A stretch of DNA of 64,000 bases from Methanococcoides sp. (GCA_021108185.1 JAIORJ010000182.1:62001-126000); one strand, 5' to 3'; counted from the stretch's first letter, positions 30,962-39,725 are shown. The notes: a model not told the origin generated them from the sequence alone. A program made the numbers and translations.

Positions 30962-31088
30962 ACGTTCGTCTTAAATAAACATGCATTGTTTCAACAACAA
31001 TAATGTCAGGTAATTGAACGACCATAACCTTATTATAATTTTTATTTTATTGTAAGCACCCATAGAGACAAAAACCAAAGGTGCAGTA

Positions 31089-32606
31089 ATGAAAATAGGG
31101 GAAAACGATAATCGCATTGAGAAGAAGCCAAAGATATTGATAGCGGAAGCTGACGAAAGGGAAGCAGAAGCATTGATCTCGCACTTACCCCCAAATTATG
31201 ACATCATAAGGGCCGTAAATGGAAGTGAAGCGGTCATGATCACAAAAGAGCAACTTCCCGACCTTGTACTTTTGAACAGCAACTTACCCGAAATAGATGG
31301 CCATGAAGTATGCAGAATTCTCAAAGGAGAAGAAAGCAACAATATTTTACCGGTCATTATGATAACTTCTATAATGGACGATGACGAAAAAACAAAAGCC
31401 ATCGAATCGAAAGCTGATGATCTTCTCGTAAGGCCATTGGACGTCCTTGAACTTACAACAAGAGTACGATCCCTGCTCCGCATGAAGGGACTTCACGGAC
31501 AACTCATCAAAGAAAGAGATCAGGCACAAAAATACGTAGATGTTGCCGGTTCGATCATCGGAGTTATAGGCAAGGACCTGAAGGTCACACTTGTAAACCA
31601 GAAAGCATGTGATGTTCTCGGATATCCTAAAGATGAGATCATCGGAAAGAACTGGTTCGATGCATTCCTTCCAGCATATATCAGAGAAAGGATAAAAGAA
31701 GGATATATGGGAGTTCTTGAAGGCGAACTGGTACCACCGGAATATTCAGAAAAGCCCATTATCACCAAAACAAATGAGGAGAGACTGATATTCTGGCATG
31801 ATGTCGTTCTAAGGGATGAGGAAAACAATATAGTCGGCACCATCAGTTCTGGTGATGATATAACCGAAAGGAAGATCGCAGAAAAGGCAATGGAAGAAGC
31901 AAATCGGGAATTAGAGCTTCTTGACACCATAAAGGACCAGTTCCTCACGAACCTGAACCATGAACTTAGAACGCCCCTCATTTCAATAAAAGGATTTACC
32001 GAACTTATGTTGAAAGAAGATATGGGGCCTATAAATGATGCTCAGAAAAATGCCATTGATGCTGTTCTAAGAAATTCAGACCGATTAAGGAACTTGGTGG
32101 AATCATTACTCTATGTAAGCGGAGAACACACAAAGAACATAAGATACAATATGGTTCCGCTTTGCCCCACGGCCATCATCGAAGAGATAATTGAAGACCT
32201 TAGCGTTGCAATAAAGAAAAAAGGACTTACTATCGAAACAGATATCCAAGAGGACTTGCCCATTATACAGGGAGATACAGACCGTCTCAAAAGGATGATA
32301 AACCACCTTCTGGACAATGCGATCAAATTCACCCCCGAAGGTGGAAAGATAACAGTTTCTGCACTCAGTGACAGTGAATCGATAATTGTAACTATTGAAG
32401 ATACAGGAATTGGCATCCCTAAAGAACTTCTATCGAACATCTTCAGCCGATTTTATCAGGTAGACGGCTCCACAAGAAGAAAGTATGGAGGAACCGGAGT
32501 GGGACTGCACATATGTAAAAAGATAATTGAAGCCCACAATGGTTTAATATCCGTATCAAGCAAGATCGAGGAAGGCACTATTTTAAGAGTGAAACTGCCA
32601 ATCTGA
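31089..32606 (+). CDS. receiver-PAS-histidine kinase hybrid with degenerate receiver
   Basis: Cytoplasmic signalling protein, 505 aa, without membrane segments. Residues 15-135 form a CheY-like receiver, about 140-265 a PAS domain (FWHDVVLRDEENNIVGTISSGDDITERK), 280-345 a HisKA dimerisation domain with the phospho-His in LNHELRTP (H291), and 385-505 a HATPase_c domain (N box LLDNAIKF, G1 DTGIGIP, G2 GGTGVGLHI). In the receiver the phosphoacceptor Asp is Asn63 (LLNSNLPEIDG), the acidic pair is Glu-Ala, and the conserved Lys is Arg115, so it probably cannot be phosphorylated. No partner regulator is adjacent. Confidence 0.9.
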   Translation: MKIGENDNRIEKKPKILIAEADEREAEALISHLPPNYDIIRAVNGSEAVMITKEQLPDLVLLNSNLPEIDGHEVCRILKGEESNNILPVIMITSIMDDDEKTKAIESKADDLLVRPLDVLELTTRVRSLLRMKGLHGQLIKERDQAQKYVDVAGSIIGVIGKDLKVTLVNQKACDVLGYPKDEIIGKNWFDAFLPAYIRERIKEGYMGVLEGELVPPEYSEKPIITKTNEERLIFWHDVVLRDEENNIVGTISSGDDITERKIAEKAMEEANRELELLDTIKDQFLTNLNHELRTPLISIKGFTELMLKEDMGPINDAQKNAIDAVLRNSDRLRNLVESLLYVSGEHTKNIRYNMVPLCPTAIIEEIIEDLSVAIKKKGLTIETDIQEDLPIIQGDTDRLKRMINHLLDNAIKFTPEGGKITVSALSDSESIIVTIEDTGIGIPKELLSNIFSRFYQVDGSTRRKYGGTGVGLHICKKIIEAHNGLISVSSKIEEGTILRVKLPI

Positions 32607-32693
32607 ATCGACAGTTCATCCTTTGAATTAATAATAGAATAGCAATGCATTGCCTGCAAACATTATAAATATAATCGGGTCGGACTGATTCTG

Positions 32694-33731
32694 ATGAAAA
32701 AGGAAAGAACAGTAAAGTTGGCCCTGGCCCTCCTCAGCATCATTATTCTTGCAGCTGTATTGAGTTATGCATTATTACCTTATATCAATGCATTTCTGGC
32801 AGCATTTATCCTATATGTTATATTCAAACCAGTCTACTGTTTACTGACAGAACGTATTAAACTGAAAAAAAATGTATCCGCCATCTTGGTAATGATACTT
32901 TCAATGATACTGGTAGTATTACCCCTATACTACGTGTTCACCCTGATAATAGGGGAAATAGAAGTAGTAATAAACAGCATTACCACAAATATCAGTTATG
33001 TGGATATCACGAATAATTTTGATATCATGAAGAATATTGGCTACATAAATGAAATTGCACCTGACATCGATATTCAGGGCAAGATAGTCAGCCTCGTATC
33101 CACCATAGGTTCATACCTTAGCAAGTATCTCATAGGAGCAGTACAGAATATTAGCGGGCTTCTAATATCAGGCACCATCATGTTTTTCTTGCTATATTAT
33201 CTGTTCACATCCACCAATACTGATGTTAGTAAACAACTACAGGACATCATACCCTTTAGTAAAAGGAATACAAATAAACTTCTGACCGAGATGAAAAATA
33301 TCATCCAGTCCACACTCATTGCCACACTTTTGATAGCCGTTCTTCAAGGGACGATCATAGGGATCACATTCTATGCTGTTGGTATAAGCGGAGTAGCCCT
33401 CTGGGCAGCTGTCACCACAGTACTGTCATTCCTACCAGTCGTAGGAGCCCCTCTTGTCTGGGTGCCAGCAGTCCTGTTCAAGCTCGTGACACAGGATTAT
33501 GTTGCAGCCTTAGTGATCCTTATAGCAGGAATTGCCCTCAGCAACATTGACAATGTGTTAAGACCCTACATACAGAAAAAAGTAGGTGCAATGCATCCAT
33601 TTGTATCATTGCTTGGCATCTTTGTCGGTATCTACCTCTTCGGACTAGTAGGCATCGTTGTGGGACCACTGCTAATATCAGCATTCCTATTGTTACTGAA
33701 AATGTTCAATGAAGAATATGTTCAGGATTGA
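32694..33731 (+). CDS. AI-2E/PerM family transport protein
   Basis: A 345-aa membrane protein of the AI-2E transporter (formerly DUF20) family: two N-terminal helix pairs (residues 8-35 and 60-85), a soluble segment (about 90-140), and five or more helices toward the end with the family motif PLVWVPAVLFKL and GALHPFVSLLGIFVG-like VGAMHPFVSLLGIFVG. The substrate cannot be deduced; members include Na+/H+ antiporters and putative signal exporters. It stands alone, 87 nt after the sensor kinase gene, so a functional link is only possible. Confidence 0.85.
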   Translation: MKKERTVKLALALLSIIILAAVLSYALLPYINAFLAAFILYVIFKPVYCLLTERIKLKKNVSAILVMILSMILVVLPLYYVFTLIIGEIEVVINSITTNISYVDITNNFDIMKNIGYINEIAPDIDIQGKIVSLVSTIGSYLSKYLIGAVQNISGLLISGTIMFFLLYYLFTSTNTDVSKQLQDIIPFSKRNTNKLLTEMKNIIQSTLIATLLIAVLQGTIIGITFYAVGISGVALWAAVTTVLSFLPVVGAPLVWVPAVLFKLVTQDYVAALVILIAGIALSNIDNVLRPYIQKKVGAMHPFVSLLGIFVGIYLFGLVGIVVGPLLISAFLLLLKMFNEEYVQD

Positions 33732-33748
33732 AACAGAAAAATTAAATG

Positions 33749-34420
33749 TTAGGCTTTACCTAAAGCCTTTTTAGCTTTTTTGATCCTTCCAACAACTACC
33801 TGTTTCAAAACATGTGATACCGGTGTTCTTTTCCCACCCGGTCTGACCTTACCGTTACGTATGGCCTCAAGCGCCGACTCAAGCGTCCTATCCGTAGCAT
33901 CGATATCAGTATATGAACAGCCAACCATCTTCGCCTCATGTGAATCACTTCCCCCAACCTGTGGAAACCCTAAACATCCTGTGACCTTCCTGGCCTTGTT
34001 ATTGGCAAATCCAGTCACACATCTGGAATTCAATACTTCCACTGCATCAGCATCCAACCCATCCACATAACCAATTCCATGCGAGGTTACCTTAAAAGGA
34101 TGAGGGATTATCACAACAGCACCAAGTTCCCTTGCACGTTCAATAGTTTCCTCAGGGGTCATGCCTGATTCAATGTCCCCTTTCGGGTCAAGCACAAGGA
34201 TATGACCCTTAGAAGAAGTTACCTCTATACCAGGAATAACAATTATATCAGAATTAGTCTCCTTTGCCAGACGAGAACAAACAAGACCCCCCTCACGGGT
34301 ATCATGGTCGCAGATCGCCACACCATCAAGACCGTTAATTTTCGCATATTCAAGAATAGAAGCAGGATCGGAATTACTGTCCTTTGAAAAACAGGAATGC
34401 ACGTGAAGATCAAAACGCAT
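33749..34420 (-). CDS. PHP domain metal-dependent phosphoesterase
   Basis: A 223-aa PHP-fold protein. Metal-binding motifs are visible: DLHVHSCFSKDS (motif I), AICDHDTREGG (motif II), VIPGIEVTS, VIIPHPF (motif III) and GGSDSHEAKMVGC (motif IV). It belongs with the small phosphoesterases that hydrolyse phosphomonoesters or nucleotide phosphates; substrate unknown. The C-terminus is basic (KRTPVSHVLKQ then KKAKKALGKA). It starts at ATG 34420; TTTATAAG at 34441-34450 on its strand predicts an almost leaderless message. Confidence 0.88.
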   Translation of the reverse strand: MRFDLHVHSCFSKDSNSDPASILEYAKINGLDGVAICDHDTREGGLVCSRLAKETNSDIIVIPGIEVTSSKGHILVLDPKGDIESGMTPEETIERARELGAVVIIPHPFKVTSHGIGYVDGLDADAVEVLNSRCVTGFANNKARKVTGCLGFPQVGGSDSHEAKMVGCSYTDIDATDRTLESALEAIRNGKVRPGGKRTPVSHVLKQVVVGRIKKAKKALGKA

Positions 34421-34469
34421 GTATAGAAGGCTGTTCTCTAAACTTATAAACTTTTTGAAGAAAAGAAAG

Positions 34470-34543
34470 CGAACGGGACTAAGGATTCAATTAAATCATA
34501 GTTTGTGGTGGTACTTTGGGGGTTTGGAGGAAAACCCGTTCGC
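34470..34543. ncRNA. candidate small structured RNA between the PHP and hflX genes
   Basis: A perfect 9-bp inverted repeat, GCGAACGGG at 34470-34478 and CCCGTTCGC at 34535-34543, encloses 56 nt. Inside are GATTCAATTAAATC, which can form a short hairpin, and a G-rich segment with GGGTTT/AAACCC pairing. A TATA-like CTTATAAAC at 34442-34450 lies about 25 nt before the left end on the plus strand, and TTATATTATAAG near 34561-34572 lies the same distance from the right end on the minus strand. Either strand could therefore be transcribed exactly from the stem. Not a tRNA; no family recognised. Confidence 0.4.
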
Positions 34544-34602
34544 ATTTGATAGAACGATCTCTTATAATATAAACGTTTCGTGTGAACACGAACGAATTGT
34601 AA

Positions 34603-35865
34603 TTATCCCATAAACCCATGATCATCAATATTAAATTTACTGACTTTTTGTAATATCTCTTCCCGGGCCTCGATATCCAGAACGATCTGTTCGCCGTAAT
34701 CGATGCTATGGACTATACCTTCATCATAAAGCCATGACACCATAGAAAGACTCTCTTCGGACATATCCAAAGCGATCCGGGAACGATCCCAATGAGGCAG
34801 ATTCTCATAGATCTTATCTACAAGCGCTTCAAAACCGTCACCCGAACTTGCAGAGATGAGTACAGGATGAGGTGCAAGATAACTTATCGCATCAACTTTC
34901 CTTTTGAGATCATCAGGATCTACCATATCGACCTTATTCAGAACAGTAACTATTTCCACACCTTCGATACGCTTCCAGAAAATGTCATGACTTACCACAA
35001 GCTTTTGCCTTATTACCTCTACAGGATCACTCATATCCACCACAAGGAGGATAACGTCCGCAAGAAATATCTCATCAAGGGTGGACCGAAATGCATCGAC
35101 CATCCAATGAGGAAGGTCCTCAATAAAACCAACTGTATCAGTAAGAAGCACACGCCTCTGATTTATTGAAAGGGAACGTGTAGTAGGGGACAATGTCGTG
35201 AAAAGCATGTCTTCAACTTCAGTCCCTTCCTTCACAAGCGACTGGAAAAGAGTGCTTTTGCCTGCATTCGTATAACCTGCCAGAGCAACGAGGGAAAAAC
35301 CCCTTTCATGTCTGAAAGAGCGAAGGGACTCACTGCTCTTACAAGAACTATGAAGTTCGTTCCTTATCCTGACTATCCTTTTCTTAACGTCCTGCTCGTA
35401 GGAATCCTCATAGCCGCCCAGACCCATAAACCCAGGACGTTCGTCCTTTTTAAGCAAAGAAACTATGGATTTTGCTTTTGGCAACTCATACTGCAACCTT
35501 GCAAGTTCCACCTGTAATTTTGCACGCCTTGTGGTAGCCCTTGAGGCAAATATCTCAAGGATCAGATTGAACCTGTCAATTACCTCACATTTGCAGGTCT
35601 CAGAGATATTATAGATCTGCGTAGTTGACAATTGGTGATTAAAAATAACTTTTTCAGCACTTGATACCTCCACAAACACCGCCAGCTCATCGACCTTCCC
35701 CCTGCCTACCTGATACTTGCGGTCAGGATAACGCGTCTGTGTCAGCACACCCACTACACTGTAATGTGCAGCTCTTGCCAATTCCTTAAGTTCGGCAAGC
35801 TTTCTCTCATTTGCACCATGATCAGCACCAGGCTCATTTCTCTGTACAAGGATTACTTTTTTCAT
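34603..35865 (-). CDS. hflX: GTPase HflX
   Basis: Ribosome-associated GTPase, 420 aa. The N-terminal HflX domain (about 1-185) has RKYQVGRGKVDELA and the Gly-rich GFMGLGGYEDSYEQDVKKRI. The G domain follows with G1 GYTNAGKST at 197-205, G3 DTVGFIEDLPHWMVDAF, G4 LNKVD and a short C-terminal domain. It acts in ribosome rescue or subunit splitting in studied organisms; the archaeal role is less clear. It stands alone on the minus strand. A perfect hairpin TTCGTGT-GA-ACACGAA lies 11 nt beyond its stop at 34577-34592. Confidence 0.94.
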   Translation of the reverse strand: MKKVILVQRNEPGADHGANERKLAELKELARAAHYSVVGVLTQTRYPDRKYQVGRGKVDELAVFVEVSSAEKVIFNHQLSTTQIYNISETCKCEVIDRFNLILEIFASRATTRRAKLQVELARLQYELPKAKSIVSLLKKDERPGFMGLGGYEDSYEQDVKKRIVRIRNELHSSCKSSESLRSFRHERGFSLVALAGYTNAGKSTLFQSLVKEGTEVEDMLFTTLSPTTRSLSINQRRVLLTDTVGFIEDLPHWMVDAFRSTLDEIFLADVILLVVDMSDPVEVIRQKLVVSHDIFWKRIEGVEIVTVLNKVDMVDPDDLKRKVDAISYLAPHPVLISASSGDGFEALVDKIYENLPHWDRSRIALDMSEESLSMVSWLYDEGIVHSIDYGEQIVLDIEAREEILQKVSKFNIDDHGFMG

Positions 35866-35902
35866 GATCGACCTTTTACTATTTTCAGACTGACATTCAA
35901 AA

Positions 35903-36295
35903 TCACTTGATATCGAGCTCTTTCATAAGAAGTTTTCTGGAACTTAAGGAAATATGATGTGCAAACTCTATCGCCAGCCTTTCACTCAAGGATTCCTGAT
36001 ATTTGACATCCCGAGAGAACATTTTCTTAGACATCCATTCAGGCCTATTATATAGATCGCCCTTCTCAACAATAATCGATCCAGGGAAATCGATCTCTGA
36101 AACAGTTACCTCGATAATACTTACGATATCGAGTACAGCAGGGGGATTATGACTTAAAAATGGTTTAATGGCGATCTGTGAAATTGATTCGATGTGACTG
36201 GCAGAAACCTCCAGAGCAACCGCAGCACAAACCATATAATATCCATCTTTTATCTTATGTCTTCCAGAGATATCGACCGCTATAATAGAGAACAT
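35903..36295 (-). CDS. DUF2209-like conserved archaeal protein
   Basis: About 130 aa. It opens with FSIIAVDISGRHKIKDGYYMVCAAVALEV, reminiscent of an RNase-H-like first strand with an Asp (AVDISG). A middle part with GSIIVEKGDLYNRPEWM follows, then a helical end with SLSERLAIEFAHHISLSSRKLL. The layout fits DUF2209, a family restricted to methanogens and relatives, with moderate confidence. The start is taken at ATG 36295 rather than GTG 36307. It lies 37 nt upstream of hflX. Function unknown. Confidence 0.65.
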   Translation of the reverse strand: MFSIIAVDISGRHKIKDGYYMVCAAVALEVSASHIESISQIAIKPFLSHNPPAVLDIVSIIEVTVSEIDFPGSIIVEKGDLYNRPEWMSKKMFSRDVKYQESLSERLAIEFAHHISLSSRKLLMKELDIK

Positions 36296-36340
36296 TCTGA
36301 CACTCACAATTTATTCAATATAATAAGTTTTGATCAAATC

Positions 36341-36390
36341 AATTCCATTCAATTCCATTCAATTCTATTTAATTCTATTTAATTTCAATT
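36341..36390. repeat. five tandem decamers
   Basis: Five 10-bp units in register: AATTCCATTC twice, AATTCTATTT twice and the diverged AATTTCAATT. They are flanked by TTGATCAAATC and TTTGATCGAT. They lie upstream of the TATA-like TTATTATATTG of the DUF2209 gene (minus strand). The 10-bp period matches one helical turn and could bend DNA or phase protein binding. Confidence 0.7.
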
Positions 36391-36470
36391 TGATCGATAC
36401 CAACCTACCCATAACTATTGTTTTAAGGATATATTACCCCTTTGAGAGCAAATGTGCTGTTGCCAAGACA

Positions 36471-37490
36471 TTATTTCATGAGATCCTTCAGGTATTCCGC
36501 ATCCTTGAGTATCTTAAAGCTAACAAAACCACCCACTATCAAGTTCAGGTAAAGAGTGAAAGCACGCCATGCCACTACAACAATACCTATCAGATAAACA
36601 GGTACGAATAAAGAGAATAGTGATGTTGCACCAAGTTCGGCTATCCCGCTTGAACCGGGAGTTATAGGTAGCACAAGTAAGATCATGAGAAGCACCTGTG
36701 CAGCAAAAGAAATAACAATAGCAGGTGGCTGGTTCAATCCCATGAGTATAACAGGGACCATTGCAAATTCAACTATCCAGAAAAGGATAGTATAGACACT
36801 TCCAAAGAATAGCCCTTTACGACCTTTTGTAACAAAGAAGGCCATGCTGCTATGAAAATCATCAATGACCATATCCAACTTATCTGTGAGCCTTTCAAGC
36901 CGGGAACTGTCCGCCTTCCCCGTAATTACAGCAACACGATGGATCAAATAATTAAATGCTTTCTTTGTATGATGGGGATGCCAGACCGCATATATCACTA
37001 TCAGGAAGGTAAGGGACAGTAACAATTCACCTATCACTACCAGAGTGTTCAGCCCGGAGATCGAGATCACACCACGAAACAAATGCAGTGCTATCGGAGC
37101 AGAGACCAGTATCAGTACACCATCAAGCAATCTTTCTCCAAGGACTACAGCTGTTGCAGACCCCACAGGCACATTTTCCCGACCGAGCAGATGTACCCTC
37201 AATGGCTCACCGCCAATAGATGAAGGCGTAACCGATGCAAGGAAAGTACTGGAGGTCACGATCTCAACGGCTCTGGTAATAGAAACATCGAACCCAAGGA
37301 ATTTACACATTGACCTTGTACGCAAGCCCCACAGGAGATAGGACAACAAGTGCAGGCATAATGCAAGTAAAAGGAACTCCGGCCTTATATTGCGAATACT
37401 TTCCAGAGTTTGAGGATCCAACGTGTAGAACATGACAGCAATAATAGATATAGTGCTAATAAAAAGAGAAATAATTAACCATTTTTTCAT
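36471..37490 (-). CDS. flippase-like / lysylphosphatidylglycerol synthase TM-domain protein (UPF0104)
   Basis: A 339-aa integral membrane protein with about eight helices, of the family that includes the membrane part of MprF and archaeal AglD-like tails. Recognisable are LSYLLWGLRTRSMCKFLG, SSTFLASVTPSSIGGEPLRV and LVLPITPGSSGIAELGATSLF. Members move or modify lipid-linked substrates. The start is ATG 37490 (MKKWLIIS); TTG 37499 is possible. It is divergent from the PAP2-glycosyltransferase-kinase genes, so a shared role in polyprenyl-lipid or glycolipid handling is plausible. Confidence 0.85.
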   Translation of the reverse strand: MKKWLIISLFISTISIIAVMFYTLDPQTLESIRNIRPEFLLLALCLHLLSYLLWGLRTRSMCKFLGFDVSITRAVEIVTSSTFLASVTPSSIGGEPLRVHLLGRENVPVGSATAVVLGERLLDGVLILVSAPIALHLFRGVISISGLNTLVVIGELLLSLTFLIVIYAVWHPHHTKKAFNYLIHRVAVITGKADSSRLERLTDKLDMVIDDFHSSMAFFVTKGRKGLFFGSVYTILFWIVEFAMVPVILMGLNQPPAIVISFAAQVLLMILLVLPITPGSSGIAELGATSLFSLFVPVYLIGIVVVAWRAFTLYLNLIVGGFVSFKILKDAEYLKDLMK

Positions 37491-37580
37491 ATTGTTCAAG
37501 TTCGATCATCCCCACAATTATGGATCAGCTTAACACAAAACTATTATTCCATATATTAGTAGTCCCATATAAGGAATTTG

Positions 37581-37626
37581 TTTCGATATATCGACTGGTG
37601 TTTCGATATTCGAAATATATAAATAC
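37581..37626. promoter_or_regulatory. operator-like palindromes overlapping the PAP2 promoter
   Basis: Two copies of TTTCGATAT begin 20 bp apart (37581 and 37601). The second forms the perfect palindrome TTTCGA-TAT-TCGAAA at 37601-37615 and the first extends into TTTCGATATATCGA. TATA-like AAATATATAAATAC follows at 37613-37626 on the plus strand, so a bound factor would cover the promoter. The site lies between divergent genes. Confidence 0.5.
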
Positions 37627-37707
37627 AATACGTGCGAATACTGGCCAACTAAAAAGGATGTTTAAATAATAAAATATCTGTTTTGCCATAATTTCTGAGG
37701 AATGTCA

Positions 37708-38529
37708 ATGGATTCCAAAAATGAAGAGAACAGCATCCCCGATAGAACTGTTAGACAGAAATGGCAGGAAATGTTGTATCATCGGGCTTATGACCACTCA
37801 TTGATATCGAACTATCAACCATACGCACTTGCCGCTACTATCGTATTCGAACTTATGACCTTACAGATCGACATAGAACAGTATATCGGACTTAATCCAT
37901 CCCTGAACTATGCAGACGTTATGGTGATGATAGAGGGCAACGCCGTCACATACATACAGGCTTTTGCAACCCCCTGGCTTACGTATTTTTCAGCTTTTAT
38001 CTACCTGATAGGGTTTTCAGTTCTATTGATGGGAACATTCCTCATATTCGTATACAAAAAGGATGCAAAAGGCATTCAGGAATTCTCCATAGCGTTCACA
38101 CTTATCTACCTGGTAGCATATCCGTTCCACATATTGTTCCCGGTATCTGTCACGAGCAACACCCTTCCGAACATGGCCCCTTTGCTTTACGGACTAGACC
38201 CTTCAATAGTTAAGATCGTGCACATATGTGACCCGACACTTGACAACTGTTTCCCCAGCCTACATGCTGCACTCTCCCTTATGGCAATGTTCATTATTCT
38301 GACGAGGACAGAGAATTTAGGATTGAAAACATTAGCGGTCTTTACGACCATAAGCGTCCAATTCACCATACTTTATCTTGGCATCCACTGGATAACAGAT
38401 CTGATAGGAGGCATGATGCTGGCATTCACAAGTTATTATGTTGCAACAAGGTATCGGGAACTTATTGTCACAAGATCCGGAAAATTGATCGCTGGAAGAT
38501 ACGAAAATGAGGAGAGTAAACGATCATGA
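37708..38529 (+). CDS. PAP2-family membrane phosphatase
   Basis: A 273-aa membrane protein with about six helices and the C-terminal PAP2 catalytic motifs: FPSLHAALSLM (motif 2, His) and GIHWITDLIGG (motif 3, His/Asp). It probably removes phosphate from an isoprenoid or lipid phosphate, or acts as an Aur1/Ipt1-like transferase. ATG 37708 is preferred to ATG 37702 because GAGG at 37697-37700 is properly spaced only from it. The stop overlaps the next gene by ATGA. Confidence 0.85.
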   Translation: MDSKNEENSIPDRTVRQKWQEMLYHRAYDHSLISNYQPYALAATIVFELMTLQIDIEQYIGLNPSLNYADVMVMIEGNAVTYIQAFATPWLTYFSAFIYLIGFSVLLMGTFLIFVYKKDAKGIQEFSIAFTLIYLVAYPFHILFPVSVTSNTLPNMAPLLYGLDPSIVKIVHICDPTLDNCFPSLHAALSLMAMFIILTRTENLGLKTLAVFTTISVQFTILYLGIHWITDLIGGMMLAFTSYYVATRYRELIVTRSGKLIAGRYENEESKRS

Positions 38530-39365
38530 AGATAATGCTTTTTGTCTGCGGAGAAGGACTGGGACACACCAGCCGATGCATATCCCTTGCACAACAAATG
38601 AAAGCTTCCGGTCATGAAGTGCTCATGGGAGCATATGGATATTCAAAGGACCTTATTGAAACAAAAGGACTCCGAACGGCAGAAATGGTCCCTGAGATAC
38701 AACTGGTCGGAAATTCAGGGTGTCTCGATCTTAAAAGCTCGGTGATAGCGACCATTAAAAGTGGACAATTTCTGGGAATAGGAAAAGTACACCGAATTTT
38801 AAAGGATTTCGACCCGGACATTGTGGTTTCTGACAGTTACTACACAGGCATCTTTTCGGCATGGATGAGAAAAAAACCGGTATATCTGATGGTCAACCAA
38901 TCCAACATGGAAGAGTTCTTCATGGGAAAAAGCATCTTCATGAGATCCCTTGGAAAAATAACAAAGACGTTTTACAGCAGGGTATTCAGGAAAGTAGATG
39001 GAATTATCATTCCGGACTTTCCAATGCCGAATACCATTTGCAAGTATAATCTTGATTTTGAAGAAAGAGTTCTCGATTCTGTATTCTATAGTGGACCACT
39101 TGTTGTGAAGAAGTACAAGGAAGTACATGAAGCGGAGCTTACGAGACCACACGTACTGTCGACAATCGGAGGATTCGGATACAGGGAGCCATTATTCCAC
39201 AAGGTTATCGAAACTGCCAGACTTGACCGAAATATCAGTTATACGCTCTTATCCGGACCAAGTATCAATCCCGATAAATTTACAGATCTGCCGGAAAACG
39301 TCACGATAATGAAATTCATCGATGATCAGTTCCCATTGTCATCGTACCTGGAGGGCATAGTATGA
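38526..39365 (+). CDS. MJ1255-type glycosyltransferase, N-terminal part (frame broken)
   Basis: First 279 residues of a GT-B fold glycosyltransferase of the MJ1255/VC2487 family. It starts MKIMLFVCGEGLGHTSRCISLAQQM, the N-terminal nucleotide-sugar fold, with VVSDSYYTGIFSAWMRKKP and HVLSTIGGFGYREPLF. The open frame ends at TGA 39363-39365 after FPLSSYLEGIV, where related proteins continue with roughly ten residues and then the donor-binding GGH motif. That motif is encoded in the next frame. The missing segment suggests a short deletion that also shifted the frame. It is coupled to PAP2 by an ATGA overlap. Confidence 0.75.
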   Translation: MKIMLFVCGEGLGHTSRCISLAQQMKASGHEVLMGAYGYSKDLIETKGLRTAEMVPEIQLVGNSGCLDLKSSVIATIKSGQFLGIGKVHRILKDFDPDIVVSDSYYTGIFSAWMRKKPVYLMVNQSNMEEFFMGKSIFMRSLGKITKTFYSRVFRKVDGIIIPDFPMPNTICKYNLDFEERVLDSVFYSGPLVVKKYKEVHEAELTRPHVLSTIGGFGYREPLFHKVIETARLDRNISYTLLSGPSINPDKFTDLPENVTIMKFIDDQFPLSSYLEGIV

Positions 39366-39658
39366 TGATGGAAGCATTATCTTTTGGTGTGCCCATTTTA
39401 TCATTTCCTGATATGGGACACAGTGAACAGGAGAACAATGCAACATCCCTTGAAGAGGAAGGATGCGGAAAACGCCTTGATTATTCCATATCTCCCGAAA
39501 AGCTTCTTGACCATATCCATCAGTTAATAGAGGATGATGCTTACAAAGAAAAGGCACAGTATTTACGCAGTCTTTCCCATGCACTTAATGGACCTGAAGC
39601 CATTACAGAAATGATAGGATCAAAGCATATGGAACAGGGTTCACAAAGGATATCATAA
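39362..39658 (+). CDS. MJ1255-type glycosyltransferase, C-terminal part (frame broken)
   Basis: A 98-aa fragment that completes the preceding gene: MMMEALSFGVPILSFPDMGHSEQENNA is the conserved nucleotide-sugar binding end. Read upstream in this frame, the sequence gives IVPGGHS just before the first Met, so the GGH motif is intact but out of frame with the N-terminal part. The GGAGGG that encodes those glycines happens to lie 6 nt before the ATG, and ATGA joins stop and start, so separate translation of both parts is possible. It may be a broken gene, a sequencing error, or a working two-piece enzyme. Confidence 0.7.
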   Translation: MMMEALSFGVPILSFPDMGHSEQENNATSLEEEGCGKRLDYSISPEKLLDHIHQLIEDDAYKEKAQYLRSLSHALNGPEAITEMIGSKHMEQGSQRIS

Positions 39659-39725
39659 GTCTATTTTGATATTTTTGAGTGGAAAAATTGGGATAAAACA
39701 AAAATAGCAGTTTGAGGGACAATAA

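Noticed and set aside
34419-34613. 64-codon plus-strand frame between the PHP and hflX genes
   Set aside because: Overlaps the candidate RNA stem and shows no family features; basic, low-complexity start.
36341-36390. CRISPR array or integration repeat
   Set aside because: Units are 10 bp with no spacers and no cas genes nearby.
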